From positions 1 to 28,748 of IMG/VR virus record IMGVR_UViG_3300032213_000838: a stretch of 28,748 nt of DNA. One strand, written 5' to 3'. The notes beneath the pieces were generated by a model. That model saw only the letters and a list, made by a program, of their open reading frames with translations, made no database searches and was not told where the DNA came from. This stretch comes from a virus. Position numbers and translations under genes: made by a program. Positions 22,601-28,748 of this stretch are shown here, in pieces (positions within the stretch are counted from its first letter, which is position 1; each line of letters begins with the position of its first letter).

Positions 22601-24564
22601 GGTCATTACGCAGAACAGACGCAGAGTATATTTATGATAGAGTTTTTAAAGCAGTTAACCAATTTGCTCCAGATATTAAGTTACAAAAATTAGTAACAGA
22701 GGGTAAAGTTAGTGCTCTTGAACTTAAAAAAATGTATCCAGATGTGTTAAACCGTCCAGGTGTTAACTCAGATATGGCAATTGATTTACTGGGCCAAAGC
22801 AACTTTATTAAGACAATGAATAAGTATACTAGAGATGTTGTAGCCTGGCTTGCCACTGCACCACCTAGTAAACTAGCATATAATCCTTATTATCGATTAG
22901 CATATGAACAAAAATTGCAAAGCATGGTTGCTGTGGCAAATGCTCAAGGTAAAAAACTAAGCGAGATGGAACAATCTGTTTTTGAGGCAAACGCAAGAGC
23001 GTATGCAATGAAAGAATTAAAAACTAAACTTGTTGCATTTAGTAAAGATATGAACTATCCTAAGTTCTTTAATTACACATTTGCATTCTTTCCTGCTCTC
23101 GTAGAACAATATCGTGTATACGGTAGATTGTTTATGGAAAATCCTGAGTTTGTCCAAAAAACAACACAGATGATGGCAATTCCAGAAAAACTTGCCGATG
23201 TCAAAATAGATGCTAATGGCGAAGAATATGTAGAAGTTAGCCTACCGCTGCTTGGTGATAATGTTAGGGCACGATTAAGTACAAACTGGTTTAACCCTTA
23301 CAATCCAACAGGTGGAACCATTCTTTCTACAAGCCCTTATGTAGCAGCAATTTCAAATGAAATTCTTAAAAAAAGTAGTGTCGAACTACCTTCATATCTT
23401 CAAGAAATTATTAGCCCATTTGGTGTTCAAGCAAATTCTTTTACAGCCCTTACACCAACAACTATAAGAAGAGGTGGACAGGCATTAGTTGCCTATGTTG
23501 ACGACAATTCGGCTCAATTGAATAAAGATACTGCCATGATAATGGAAAATAAATTATTTCAATTTAAAGAAGAGAATGGTCGGCAACCTACTCCTGATGA
23601 ATTGGCTGAAATATCTAGAGAAACTAAAACAGATGCAAAGGCTTTAATAACACTTAGATTCTTAGGTTCTGGTTTATTGCCGTTGCAACCTAGGTATGTA
23701 TCTCCATTGCAGACATATTCAGATTTATTAAGAAAATATCAAGAAGACTTTGGTGGCTCAGATGGAACTCAAAAGTTCTTAGAAGACTATCCAGATTATT
23801 TCTTAGTAGTAAGTAAACTTACTGATTCGGTTTCTGGAATATATCCTGACAAAACATCACAAATGTTAGTTAAGAATAACACTGGAATTGTTGAAAGAAT
23901 GATTGCCCGCATGGGCACAGATGGTGATTTAAGAACTTTAGGTGCAGTATTTAATGACGAAAACTATGCCTTCTCAAGTTCTGCTCAAGCCTGGTTGCAA
24001 ACCAATGCTATTCCTGGAACTAGAAAACAATTTGTTGATAGCCAATCTGCACTAGAGAATGCTCGTTCAACAATTGTTAATGAAGGCTGGCGTAACTGGA
24101 CATTGTTAATAGATACTACATCCAGATTACTTCTTCAGAATGACCCACCATATGACCCATCTAGAGGGTATGGAAAAGCCATTATAGATTCTTATAAAGA
24201 AGCATTCATTGAAAAAATGAAGACTGACAATAGGGCTTGGTATGATGAAAAACTAGATAGAGACAGTACTGCAAAATTAAAGAATGTTGTTGACAATTTA
24301 ACAATAGCAGCAAATGATGATAAATTGTGGGCCGACCTATCAAAGCAAGCCAGATGGCACACAATCACTGAGTATCTAAATTTTAGATATTACATAAAAG
24401 ATAAACTCGAGAAACGTAATGCCCCTATCACTTCAGATAGAGCATATGATATACGTGAAGAAGTTGATGCTTATGTATACAACCTAAGAAGAAATGATAT
24501 TAATTTTGGTAAATTCTATGATAGATATTTTAGCAATGATAACTTTGTATATGTTACTGATTAG
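19657..24564 (+). CDS. Giant 1635-aa virion protein with glycine-zipper segments
   Basis: ATG 19657 is chosen because it overlaps the previous stop (TAATG); the frame is open 23 codons further upstream but without cause to start there. Two hydrophobic Gly/Ala-rich regions (about residues 93-130 and 162-218, e.g. AIGGGAAVGTVLGPAGAAGG) look like glycine-zipper membrane-insertion segments. The remainder is long and mostly helical, Lys/Glu/Asn-rich, with FNYTFAFFPALVEQYRVYGR near residue 1135. It lies in the head module. This fits an internal ejection protein that forms a channel through the host envelope, as T7 gp15/gp16 do. No catalytic domain was recognised. A tail function cannot be excluded. 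Confidence 0.78.
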   Translation: MSLWDRIANVQNLFWNRSNLNSPVKIFNSHGYVNYGVAKDIAINLPANPASFIAANEDGKELLNNSTTNPGWNQTVEKTRQTALNTLGAAAQNPLTAIGGGAAVGTVLGPAGAAGGAILGGSVYTIGALDKATEGRLGNALMSPTKGVRSNYAFVREATNANVSLGLLAGLAQIGGAIAGGAAAIGAGAAAGSVIPGIGTAVGGLAAAGAVLGFYGGGKIARTASESGALGGELQKAAVFSQSVQGQEKYNIGRDVVKSAGYVLGSKTLQNTDTGIGAVTSGLINIFAEIPLDPSIKGVQIAGRTTRAATVGGISTAKQGLVGGKLQSILDTPEKIQLRLNKDVDLLKRTAAGEQTAYTPMVDFISKNDAATVKLRTEFSLGDETSHVAAALMAGKSPSEITLLLRIGRGDATAIDELAIKHKGTYAQLIRAESKLNKAEMENIGFKTNNKLLKKAYKDKEKILAGELDELRGKYAGLDKALSLNSALQERTVSIFPIIEKARNDVAMQKAANKLGINKSDLTQRETNFGKITQRVFQDNTFGVVVRLIERYTDDAPHSTVNFNDPIQSTTRVRTSIRAGVQRNLFQKDEVVDLYNRFINSRFEGDKLKYVEDFTKTVFERLAIKYGIPESSKDIVLSEYLYRMRKNQQLAKQANVEGKAYMIDNGEVVGDPVLISQLANGSYLPDIVLLDNAFKQFKSRANKDFGGLVTPAVTAKFLLDEYNSIWRNFTLARIGYPLNITRDNTLRIAADGQWFNVVKTFGKETMEDFTNSGNTVEKIKRWTKGITDKNYSIKSVRKELDDRVALLASIEKNIPSTLPKKIKPELQRTLEYQAKVKRSVELLQIKEAELISNIPTPRVGRKPTVISDYSFNSYRDGIYGRITMDKIRGRDDIRGLLESNRELQLAEIRRDRTGGTWIQPTLTNESLHLKSWENILANVLPSDPVAMKIMQGVPKSKVVKFIKSEELGTYIDRFAYDPTKKRSLRRTDAEYIYDRVFKAVNQFAPDIKLQKLVTEGKVSALELKKMYPDVLNRPGVNSDMAIDLLGQSNFIKTMNKYTRDVVAWLATAPPSKLAYNPYYRLAYEQKLQSMVAVANAQGKKLSEMEQSVFEANARAYAMKELKTKLVAFSKDMNYPKFFNYTFAFFPALVEQYRVYGRLFMENPEFVQKTTQMMAIPEKLADVKIDANGEEYVEVSLPLLGDNVRARLSTNWFNPYNPTGGTILSTSPYVAAISNEILKKSSVELPSYLQEIISPFGVQANSFTALTPTTIRRGGQALVAYVDDNSAQLNKDTAMIMENKLFQFKEENGRQPTPDELAEISRETKTDAKALITLRFLGSGLLPLQPRYVSPLQTYSDLLRKYQEDFGGSDGTQKFLEDYPDYFLVVSKLTDSVSGIYPDKTSQMLVKNNTGIVERMIARMGTDGDLRTLGAVFNDENYAFSSSAQAWLQTNAIPGTRKQFVDSQSALENARSTIVNEGWRNWTLLIDTTSRLLLQNDPPYDPSRGYGKAIIDSYKEAFIEKMKTDNRAWYDEKLDRDSTAKLKNVVDNLTIAANDDKLWADLSKQARWHTITEYLNFRYYIKDKLEKRNAPITSDRAYDIREEVDAYVYNLRRNDINFGKFYDRYFSNDNFVYVTD

Positions 24565-24578
24565 TAAAGGAGCAAGTC

Positions 24579-25364
24579 TTGGCAACTCCAACACCTAAAC
24601 CTTCACCATCATCAACACCAAGGGTGGGTGGTAATAAGTACACCCCTGGCGCATCACAGCCACAGCCTGTTGCAGCGCCTGCTCAAACATCTGCTGGACT
24701 TAGCCCTGAAGCAATAAACCAGATTCAACAAATTGTTGGCATAACTTTAAGTCAAGTAGGAACAACTGGAGCAGTAAATCCTGCTTATAATTATACCCTT
24801 CTTGAATCTATAAGTGACGCTGAACTAACAGATATAGCAAGACTTCTTAAAAAAATGGGATTTACCGTTAAGGGCTCTAAAGGAAGTATTAAAGCATTGT
24901 TTGCAACCGACCCCGCACTGGATGCAATTTTAAAAAATTCTTTCACTTCAACAGAATTAAAACAGAATCTACTTAAAGATTACCTTCCATTGGGTGGAGA
25001 TGCAACTGAAAACCTACCTACAAGAACTATCTCTAAACAAGACCCTGTAGTATTAGGTGAACTAATCGACAAGGTTTATCAATCTAAGGTTTTACGTAGG
25101 GCTACCCCTGAGGAAAAAGCGAAGCATATTAAAAACTTTCAAGATGATATTAATGCTGGAACTTTAACCACTACCAAAAAAGTTAAGAACAAAAAAACTG
25201 GTAAGATGGAAAATGTAACAACAGTAGAATCAAACTTTTCTCAGGCTAAAGCAGAAACTGAAGTTGAGCAATCACTTAGAGAACTTAATCCAGATGATTT
25301 TGATAGAGCAAAGAGAATTCAATTCTCTGACTTTATCATGCAGAATACAATGTCGGGAGCATAA
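24579..25364 (+). CDS. 261-aa virion-module protein
   Basis: TTG 24579 follows AAAGGAG, 14 bases after the giant gene. Residues 1-45 are Pro/Ser/Thr-rich (TPTPKPSPSSTPRVGG). The rest is helical, with SDAELTDIARLLKKMGFTVKGSKGSIKALF and a basic segment TTKKVKNKKTGKMENV (about 195-210). It lies directly before two related-looking helical genes. An internal or head-attached structural role is likely from position only. Confidence 0.72.
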   Translation: MATPTPKPSPSSTPRVGGNKYTPGASQPQPVAAPAQTSAGLSPEAINQIQQIVGITLSQVGTTGAVNPAYNYTLLESISDAELTDIARLLKKMGFTVKGSKGSIKALFATDPALDAILKNSFTSTELKQNLLKDYLPLGGDATENLPTRTISKQDPVVLGELIDKVYQSKVLRRATPEEKAKHIKNFQDDINAGTLTTTKKVKNKKTGKMENVTTVESNFSQAKAETEVEQSLRELNPDDFDRAKRIQFSDFIMQNTMSGA

Positions 25365-26225
25365 ATGGCAGTCCCAAATAGCAAAGGTATAGAAACAGCA
25401 GCATCCTATGGAATTAGTGAGGCTCTATTAGCCGCTTATCCTGAACTACGTACAGTTTACGAGTTATTCAAAAAAGATGATATTGGTGCCGCTCTTGAGG
25501 CTTTATTTAAAACTAATTATTATAAAACATCAAGTAGTACTGTAAAGGCTAGAGAAAAACAAAAGTTAGAACAACCTCAGGTATATGCCGATAATGTTGA
25601 TAAATATAAACTTGCTGCTCGCAAGAGACTAGTAAACTCTGGTGTCAGAATTGATACTGCTACATTTGACCAATTAGCACTAGATGCTTACGCTAGAAAT
25701 TTAAGTGATGACCAATTTGACCAAGCAATCGTTACATCTGGTAAGATTACTGGGTATGGTGGAGAAGTACTTGGGGATACCAATTCTCTTAAATCTTTTG
25801 CCGCGTCTATGGGAGTATCATCCTTATATAGTGATGCATACTGGACTCAAAAAGGTAAAGATTTATTCTCTGGTACAACAACTGTAAACGATATTCAAGA
25901 AGAAATTAAAAAACTTTCAGCCAGTGCTTACCCTGCCTATGCAGATGGTATAGCAACTGGTCAATCTATTGAAACTCAAGCAAGTAACGTTATCCAAACA
26001 ATAGCAACTTTCCTGGAAGTAGATGCAGACAGAGCAACTAAACATCCTGTCTTTAAACAAATCATGGGATATGTAGACCCTGAAACTAAAAAGATTAGTG
26101 TTATGCCTCAATGGTTAGTTGAGCGAACTGTCAAAAATACTAAAGAGTGGTTAAAGACTAAGAATGCACTTGAAGCGTTTGATACAGTAGGTATGAGACC
26201 CCTAGAAGAACTTGGATTCATGTAA
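25365..26225 (+). CDS. 286-aa helical virion-module protein
   Basis: The ATG directly follows the previous TAA. The N-terminus, AASYGISEALLAAYPELRTVYELFKKDDIGAALEAL, is a domain of a type found in actinophage virion proteins. It continues with LARKRLV-like and DQLALDAYARNLSDDQFDQAI helices. A compact C-terminal end reads FDTVGMRPLEELGFM. It overlaps the next gene by one base (TAATG). Co-occurrence with the giant protein suggests a shared internal-virion complex. Confidence 0.75.
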   Translation: MAVPNSKGIETAASYGISEALLAAYPELRTVYELFKKDDIGAALEALFKTNYYKTSSSTVKAREKQKLEQPQVYADNVDKYKLAARKRLVNSGVRIDTATFDQLALDAYARNLSDDQFDQAIVTSGKITGYGGEVLGDTNSLKSFAASMGVSSLYSDAYWTQKGKDLFSGTTTVNDIQEEIKKLSASAYPAYADGIATGQSIETQASNVIQTIATFLEVDADRATKHPVFKQIMGYVDPETKKISVMPQWLVERTVKNTKEWLKTKNALEAFDTVGMRPLEELGFM

Positions 26226-27430
26226 TGGCCGCTAAAAAAGCAACTTCTATACCTAAGGGTGCTATTAACCCTCAAACAATTTTTACTGATAAAGCAATTG
26301 CTGCAGACTTTAAAGTACCTCTAACACCAGCGCAGCAAAATTATCAAACAAAAATTACAGCCGAAAGAATGCAAGCGCAAGCAGATGCTTACTTTAAGGC
26401 AAATCCAGAATTAAAACCACCAGAGCCTCCTAAAAAAGATGAACCACCTGTAGGTGGCGGTCCTATTGAACAACCAGTTATTGCAGATACAAATTCTGTC
26501 TCAGGCAACATAAGTGAGTTTGGCACTGGTGCTCCGATTTATACAGCCCCAACACAAACTCCAGCAGAAGTTGCTACACAGGCAGAAACAACTGCAGCAG
26601 CAGCAGCACGTCTAGATGCTTTTAATGTTTTAAGCGAAAGATACAAACAATATGGTTTAGGTGGCCTTGCTGAAGTTATTAGAAAACTTGTTATCGAAGG
26701 TGCAAGTGAGGCAACGATTACATTTGCATTGCAAGAATCACCAGAGTATAAACAAAGATTTAAAGCCAATGAGGCTAGATTAGCAAAAGGATTAGCAGTA
26801 CTAAAACCTAACGAGTATATTGCTGTTGAAGATTCTTACCGTCAGGCTCTACGTGCTTATGGATTAATAGTATTTGATACTGATGAATATGTAAGTAAAT
26901 TTATTGAAAATGATGTTTCCCCTAGCGAATTAACTGCTAGAATTCAATTGGCCACCGATAGAGTCATAAATGCGGCTCCACAGGTTAGAAACACTTTAAT
27001 AAATTTCTATGGTCTTAACGATGTAGACTTAATTGCTTATACACTAGACCCTAAGGGACAACTTCCTACAATTGAAAAACAAATTTCTGTAGCAGAAATT
27101 GGTGCAGCAGCAGCAAGACAAGGATTCCAGCAAGTAGATAGAAGTAATGCTGAATATCTAAAGAGTCTAGGTATAACTCAAGAGCAAGCAATAAAAGGAT
27201 TCTCTGATATTGCTTCTATTTTACCTACTGCTACAAAACTTACAGATATTTACAAAGACGGCTTAGAAGGTTATGGATTAGACCAGGCACAACAAGAAGT
27301 GTTTGGCCAATTAGCCTCTGAAAGACGTAAGAGAGAAAGACTTTCCGCAGCAGAAACCGCAACATTTAGTGGTAAATCTGCTATGGGTGCAACAGCACTA
27401 GATAGACCTTCATCTAAAGGTCAAATATAA
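26225..27430 (+). CDS. 401-aa virion protein with conserved actinophage helical domain
   Basis: A Pro-rich N-terminal third (about 60-115) precedes a long helical domain: YGLGGLAEVIRKLVIEGASE, LKPNEYIAVEDSYRQALRAYGL, SKFIENDVSPSELTARIQLA, VISVAEIGAAAARQGF-like and LGITQEQAIKGFSDIASILP. A basic tail (SERRKRERLSAAETATFSGKS) and GATALDR end the protein. This domain order is familiar from actinophage minor virion proteins of unknown function. It sits last before the structured leader of the capsid genes. The product name is inferred from position and pattern. Confidence 0.78.
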   Translation: MAAKKATSIPKGAINPQTIFTDKAIAADFKVPLTPAQQNYQTKITAERMQAQADAYFKANPELKPPEPPKKDEPPVGGGPIEQPVIADTNSVSGNISEFGTGAPIYTAPTQTPAEVATQAETTAAAAARLDAFNVLSERYKQYGLGGLAEVIRKLVIEGASEATITFALQESPEYKQRFKANEARLAKGLAVLKPNEYIAVEDSYRQALRAYGLIVFDTDEYVSKFIENDVSPSELTARIQLATDRVINAAPQVRNTLINFYGLNDVDLIAYTLDPKGQLPTIEKQISVAEIGAAAARQGFQQVDRSNAEYLKSLGITQEQAIKGFSDIASILPTATKLTDIYKDGLEGYGLDQAQQEVFGQLASERRKRERLSAAETATFSGKSAMGATALDRPSSKGQI

Positions 27431-27450
27431 TAGAATCCTGACGCGGATAC

Positions 27451-27521
27451 ATCGGCCCCGTGCAGCGTACAAGACCGATAGCAAGAGCCAAACAATTTCC
27501 CCGAATTGACTTGAGGCTTGC
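27451..27521 (+). promoter_or_regulatory. Structured leader before scaffold and capsid genes
   Basis: In a 120-base gap, RNA would fold ATCGG/CCGAT (27451-27455 with 27475-27479). A second arm is GCAAG-AG-CC with GGCTTGC (27481-27489 with 27515-27521), enclosing CAATT/AATTG (27493-27497 with 27504-27508). It is GC-richer than its surroundings. It may be a promoter-proximal leader, RNA-processing site or stability element. No T-run follows, so it is not an ordinary terminator. Confidence 0.5.
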
Positions 27522-27551
27522 GACTAACAACGAATAGAAAGGGTGGTTGCT

Positions 27552-28031
27552 ATGAGCAACAATTACTGGGAAGATGAAGACGACGACCTAGATACCGACA
27601 ACGGTACACAACTGGACGGAAGCGATTTACTTAAAAAATTGCGGAAAGCCAAGCGTAACGATGAAAAGCGTATCAAGGAACTCACCGAGCAACTTGAGGG
27701 TTTAACCAAAGTGCGTCGTGAGCAAATTGTCAAAGAAGTCCTAGAAAAGAAGGGTGTCAACGCAAAGGCTGCTAGACTTGTACTTAAAGACTTAGATGAC
27801 GTTAACGAAGATACAGTTAATAACTGGCTCGACGATAATGCTGATTTATTTGGAATTAAGAACAATAAAGAAGAGCCTGCTATAGGTGAAATAGATAAGG
27901 CTGCCTTAAGACAGCAAGATATATTAACCCAAGGCGCTTTGACTCCTGACAGAGCGGAAGATTTAACTCTTCGCATTAATAACGCAGATTCAATGGATGC
28001 GTTATTGGATGTGCTTCGCTCACAACAATAA
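27552..28031 (+). CDS. Scaffold-like acidic coiled-coil protein
   Basis: ATG 27552 is preferred over GTG 27543 because GAAAGGG sits 8 bases before it. The 159-aa product is acidic at the N-terminus (YWEDEDDDLDTDNG). A coiled coil follows (about 25-75, LLKKLRKAKRNDEKRIKELTEQLEGL), then EKKGVNAKAARLVLKDLDDVNEDTVNNWL, and a helical C-terminus. Acidic, coiled-coil-rich proteins coded directly before the major capsid gene are usually scaffolding proteins that shape the prohead. Codons shift toward C-ending forms, as in the capsid gene. Confidence 0.8.
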   Translation: MSNNYWEDEDDDLDTDNGTQLDGSDLLKKLRKAKRNDEKRIKELTEQLEGLTKVRREQIVKEVLEKKGVNAKAARLVLKDLDDVNEDTVNNWLDDNADLFGIKNNKEEPAIGEIDKAALRQQDILTQGALTPDRAEDLTLRINNADSMDALLDVLRSQQ

Positions 28032-28042
28032 TTCCGTTCATA

Positions 28043-28058
28043 GTCACTTGGAGGTGAC
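28043..28058 (+). promoter_or_regulatory. Hairpin holding the capsid gene ribosome site
   Basis: GTCAC (28043-28047) pairs with GTGAC (28054-28058); the loop TTGGAG and the 3' arm contain the GGAGGTGA Shine-Dalgarno of the capsid gene (ATG 28064). The purine core is partly exposed in the loop. It may tune capsid translation. Confidence 0.45.
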
Positions 28059-28063
28059 AAACA

Positions 28064-28748
28064 ATGCCTAATGCATACACAGGCACAGGCTCCGCCACTC
28101 TTGGCGGAACATCTGGCAGTGCAGGTCTTGTTCAGCAAGCGTATGACCGCTTACTGGAGTTTGCTCTCCGTTCAGAACCACTAATTCGTTCTGTCGCAGA
28201 TAAAACACCTGCCCGTCAATCAATCCCAGGTTCAACCGTAGTTCTACAGAAGTACGTTGACTTGGAGAAAAACACTACTGCTCTATCAGAAACAACTGAC
28301 CCAGATGCAGTAGCGCTATCTACACCAACTCAGGTTTCTATTACTCTTAATGAGTATGGTAACTCAGTGTTGGTAACACGTGCGTTGGAACTATTCAGCC
28401 TTGCTGATGTAGACCCAGCAATCGCAAACATTATCGCTTTCAACCTAGCAGATTCTATTGATGACGTAGCAATGACAACATTGCGTGGCGGAACCAATAA
28501 AATCTTTGGTGGAACTCGTACATCAACTGCAACTCTTACAGCATCAGATACACTTGACTCAGCAGACATCCGCAAGGCTGTTGCTAAGTTACGTTCTAAC
28601 AAGGCTGTTGGCCGTAAAGGCTCATTATACTGGGCTGGTATCCACCCAGAAGTATCACATGACCTACGTGCTGAGTCCTCTTCAGGACAAGGCTGGTTAC
28701 TACCTAACCAATACGGTTCTTCACAAGACCGCATTTGGGCAGGAGAAA
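28064..28748 (+). CDS. Major capsid protein, N4-gp56 type, 3' end outside window
   Basis: The visible 228 residues show the N4-gp56-type HK97-fold capsid: an N-terminal helix QQAYDRLLEFALRSEPLIRS, the lead-in KTPARQSIPGSTVVLQKYVDLEKNTTALSE, TPTQVSITLNEYGNSVLVTRALEL, then IAFNLADSIDDVAMTTLRGG and IHPEVSHDLRAE. The ATG has a strong ribosome site GGAGGTGA. Codons favour C-ending forms (ATC, GAC, CGC, AAC), consistent with the most abundant virion protein. It forms the capsid shell. The stop is beyond the window. Confidence 0.92.
   Translation, partial: MPNAYTGTGSATLGGTSGSAGLVQQAYDRLLEFALRSEPLIRSVADKTPARQSIPGSTVVLQKYVDLEKNTTALSETTDPDAVALSTPTQVSITLNEYGNSVLVTRALELFSLADVDPAIANIIAFNLADSIDDVAMTTLRGGTNKIFGGTRTSTATLTASDTLDSADIRKAVAKLRSNKAVGRKGSLYWAGIHPEVSHDLRAESSSGQGWLLPNQYGSSQDRIWAGE

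Noticed and set aside
27563-28138. Long reverse-strand frame opposite the scaffold and capsid genes
   Set aside because: Ser/Cys-rich shadow of codon-biased plus-strand genes; it spans two real genes and has no ribosome site.

Overview
This window looks like part of a tailed double-stranded DNA phage (Caudoviricetes) genome infecting an actinobacterium. It carries a large terminase, portal, scaffold-like protein, an N4-gp56-type major capsid protein, a CHAP endolysin with small holin-like membrane proteins, and a compact replication module. The strongest host clue is a WhiB-like Fe-S regulator (9422-9787), a family largely confined to Actinobacteria and their phages. The DNA is AT-rich by eye, and the gene set resembles phages of low-GC freshwater Actinobacteria; that host guess is inference. 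There are no tRNA or rRNA genes, CRISPR arrays, insertion sequences or integrase.

Layout. (1) 1-2034, plus strand: 3' part of a proline-rich virion surface protein, a holin-like peptide, a CHAP endolysin, a second holin-like peptide and a terminator. (2) 2061-2222, minus strand: an isolated membrane micro-gene. (3) 2388-8235, plus strand: early DNA-metabolism block with tight start/stop overlaps. It holds a Cas4/AddB-like nuclease split over two ORFs, a zinc-ribbon protein, a DnaB/RecA-type ATPase, an Hjc-like resolvase, a primase split into zinc-finger and Toprim genes, a Nmad1/DUF1599-like protein, an HNH protein, a metallophosphoesterase and a sigma-region-4-like protein. (4) 8241-13985, minus strand: at least 14 genes in five apparent transcription units. 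These include a PD-(D/E)XK protein, an FmdB-like zinc ribbon, a secreted lysozyme-like protein, WhiB, a class II glutamine amidotransferase next to a GS-like amidoligase, several micro-genes and a Lys-rich protein. (5) 13986-14661: repeat- and dyad-rich non-coding DNA between the divergent blocks. (6) 14662-28748, plus strand: packaging and head genes (terminase, portal, proteasome/HslV-like Ntn hydrolase, a 1635-aa glycine-zipper protein, three helical virion-like proteins, a structured leader, scaffold-like protein, major capsid protein cut by the window edge).

The most striking features are: a palindrome TGTCATAWWWTATGACA with an embedded -10 box upstream of four of the five minus-strand units; a proteasome-like protease gene where a prohead protease is normally found; the amidoligase/amidotransferase pair, both parts decorated with zinc ribbons; and two replication enzymes each split across overlapping reading frames.
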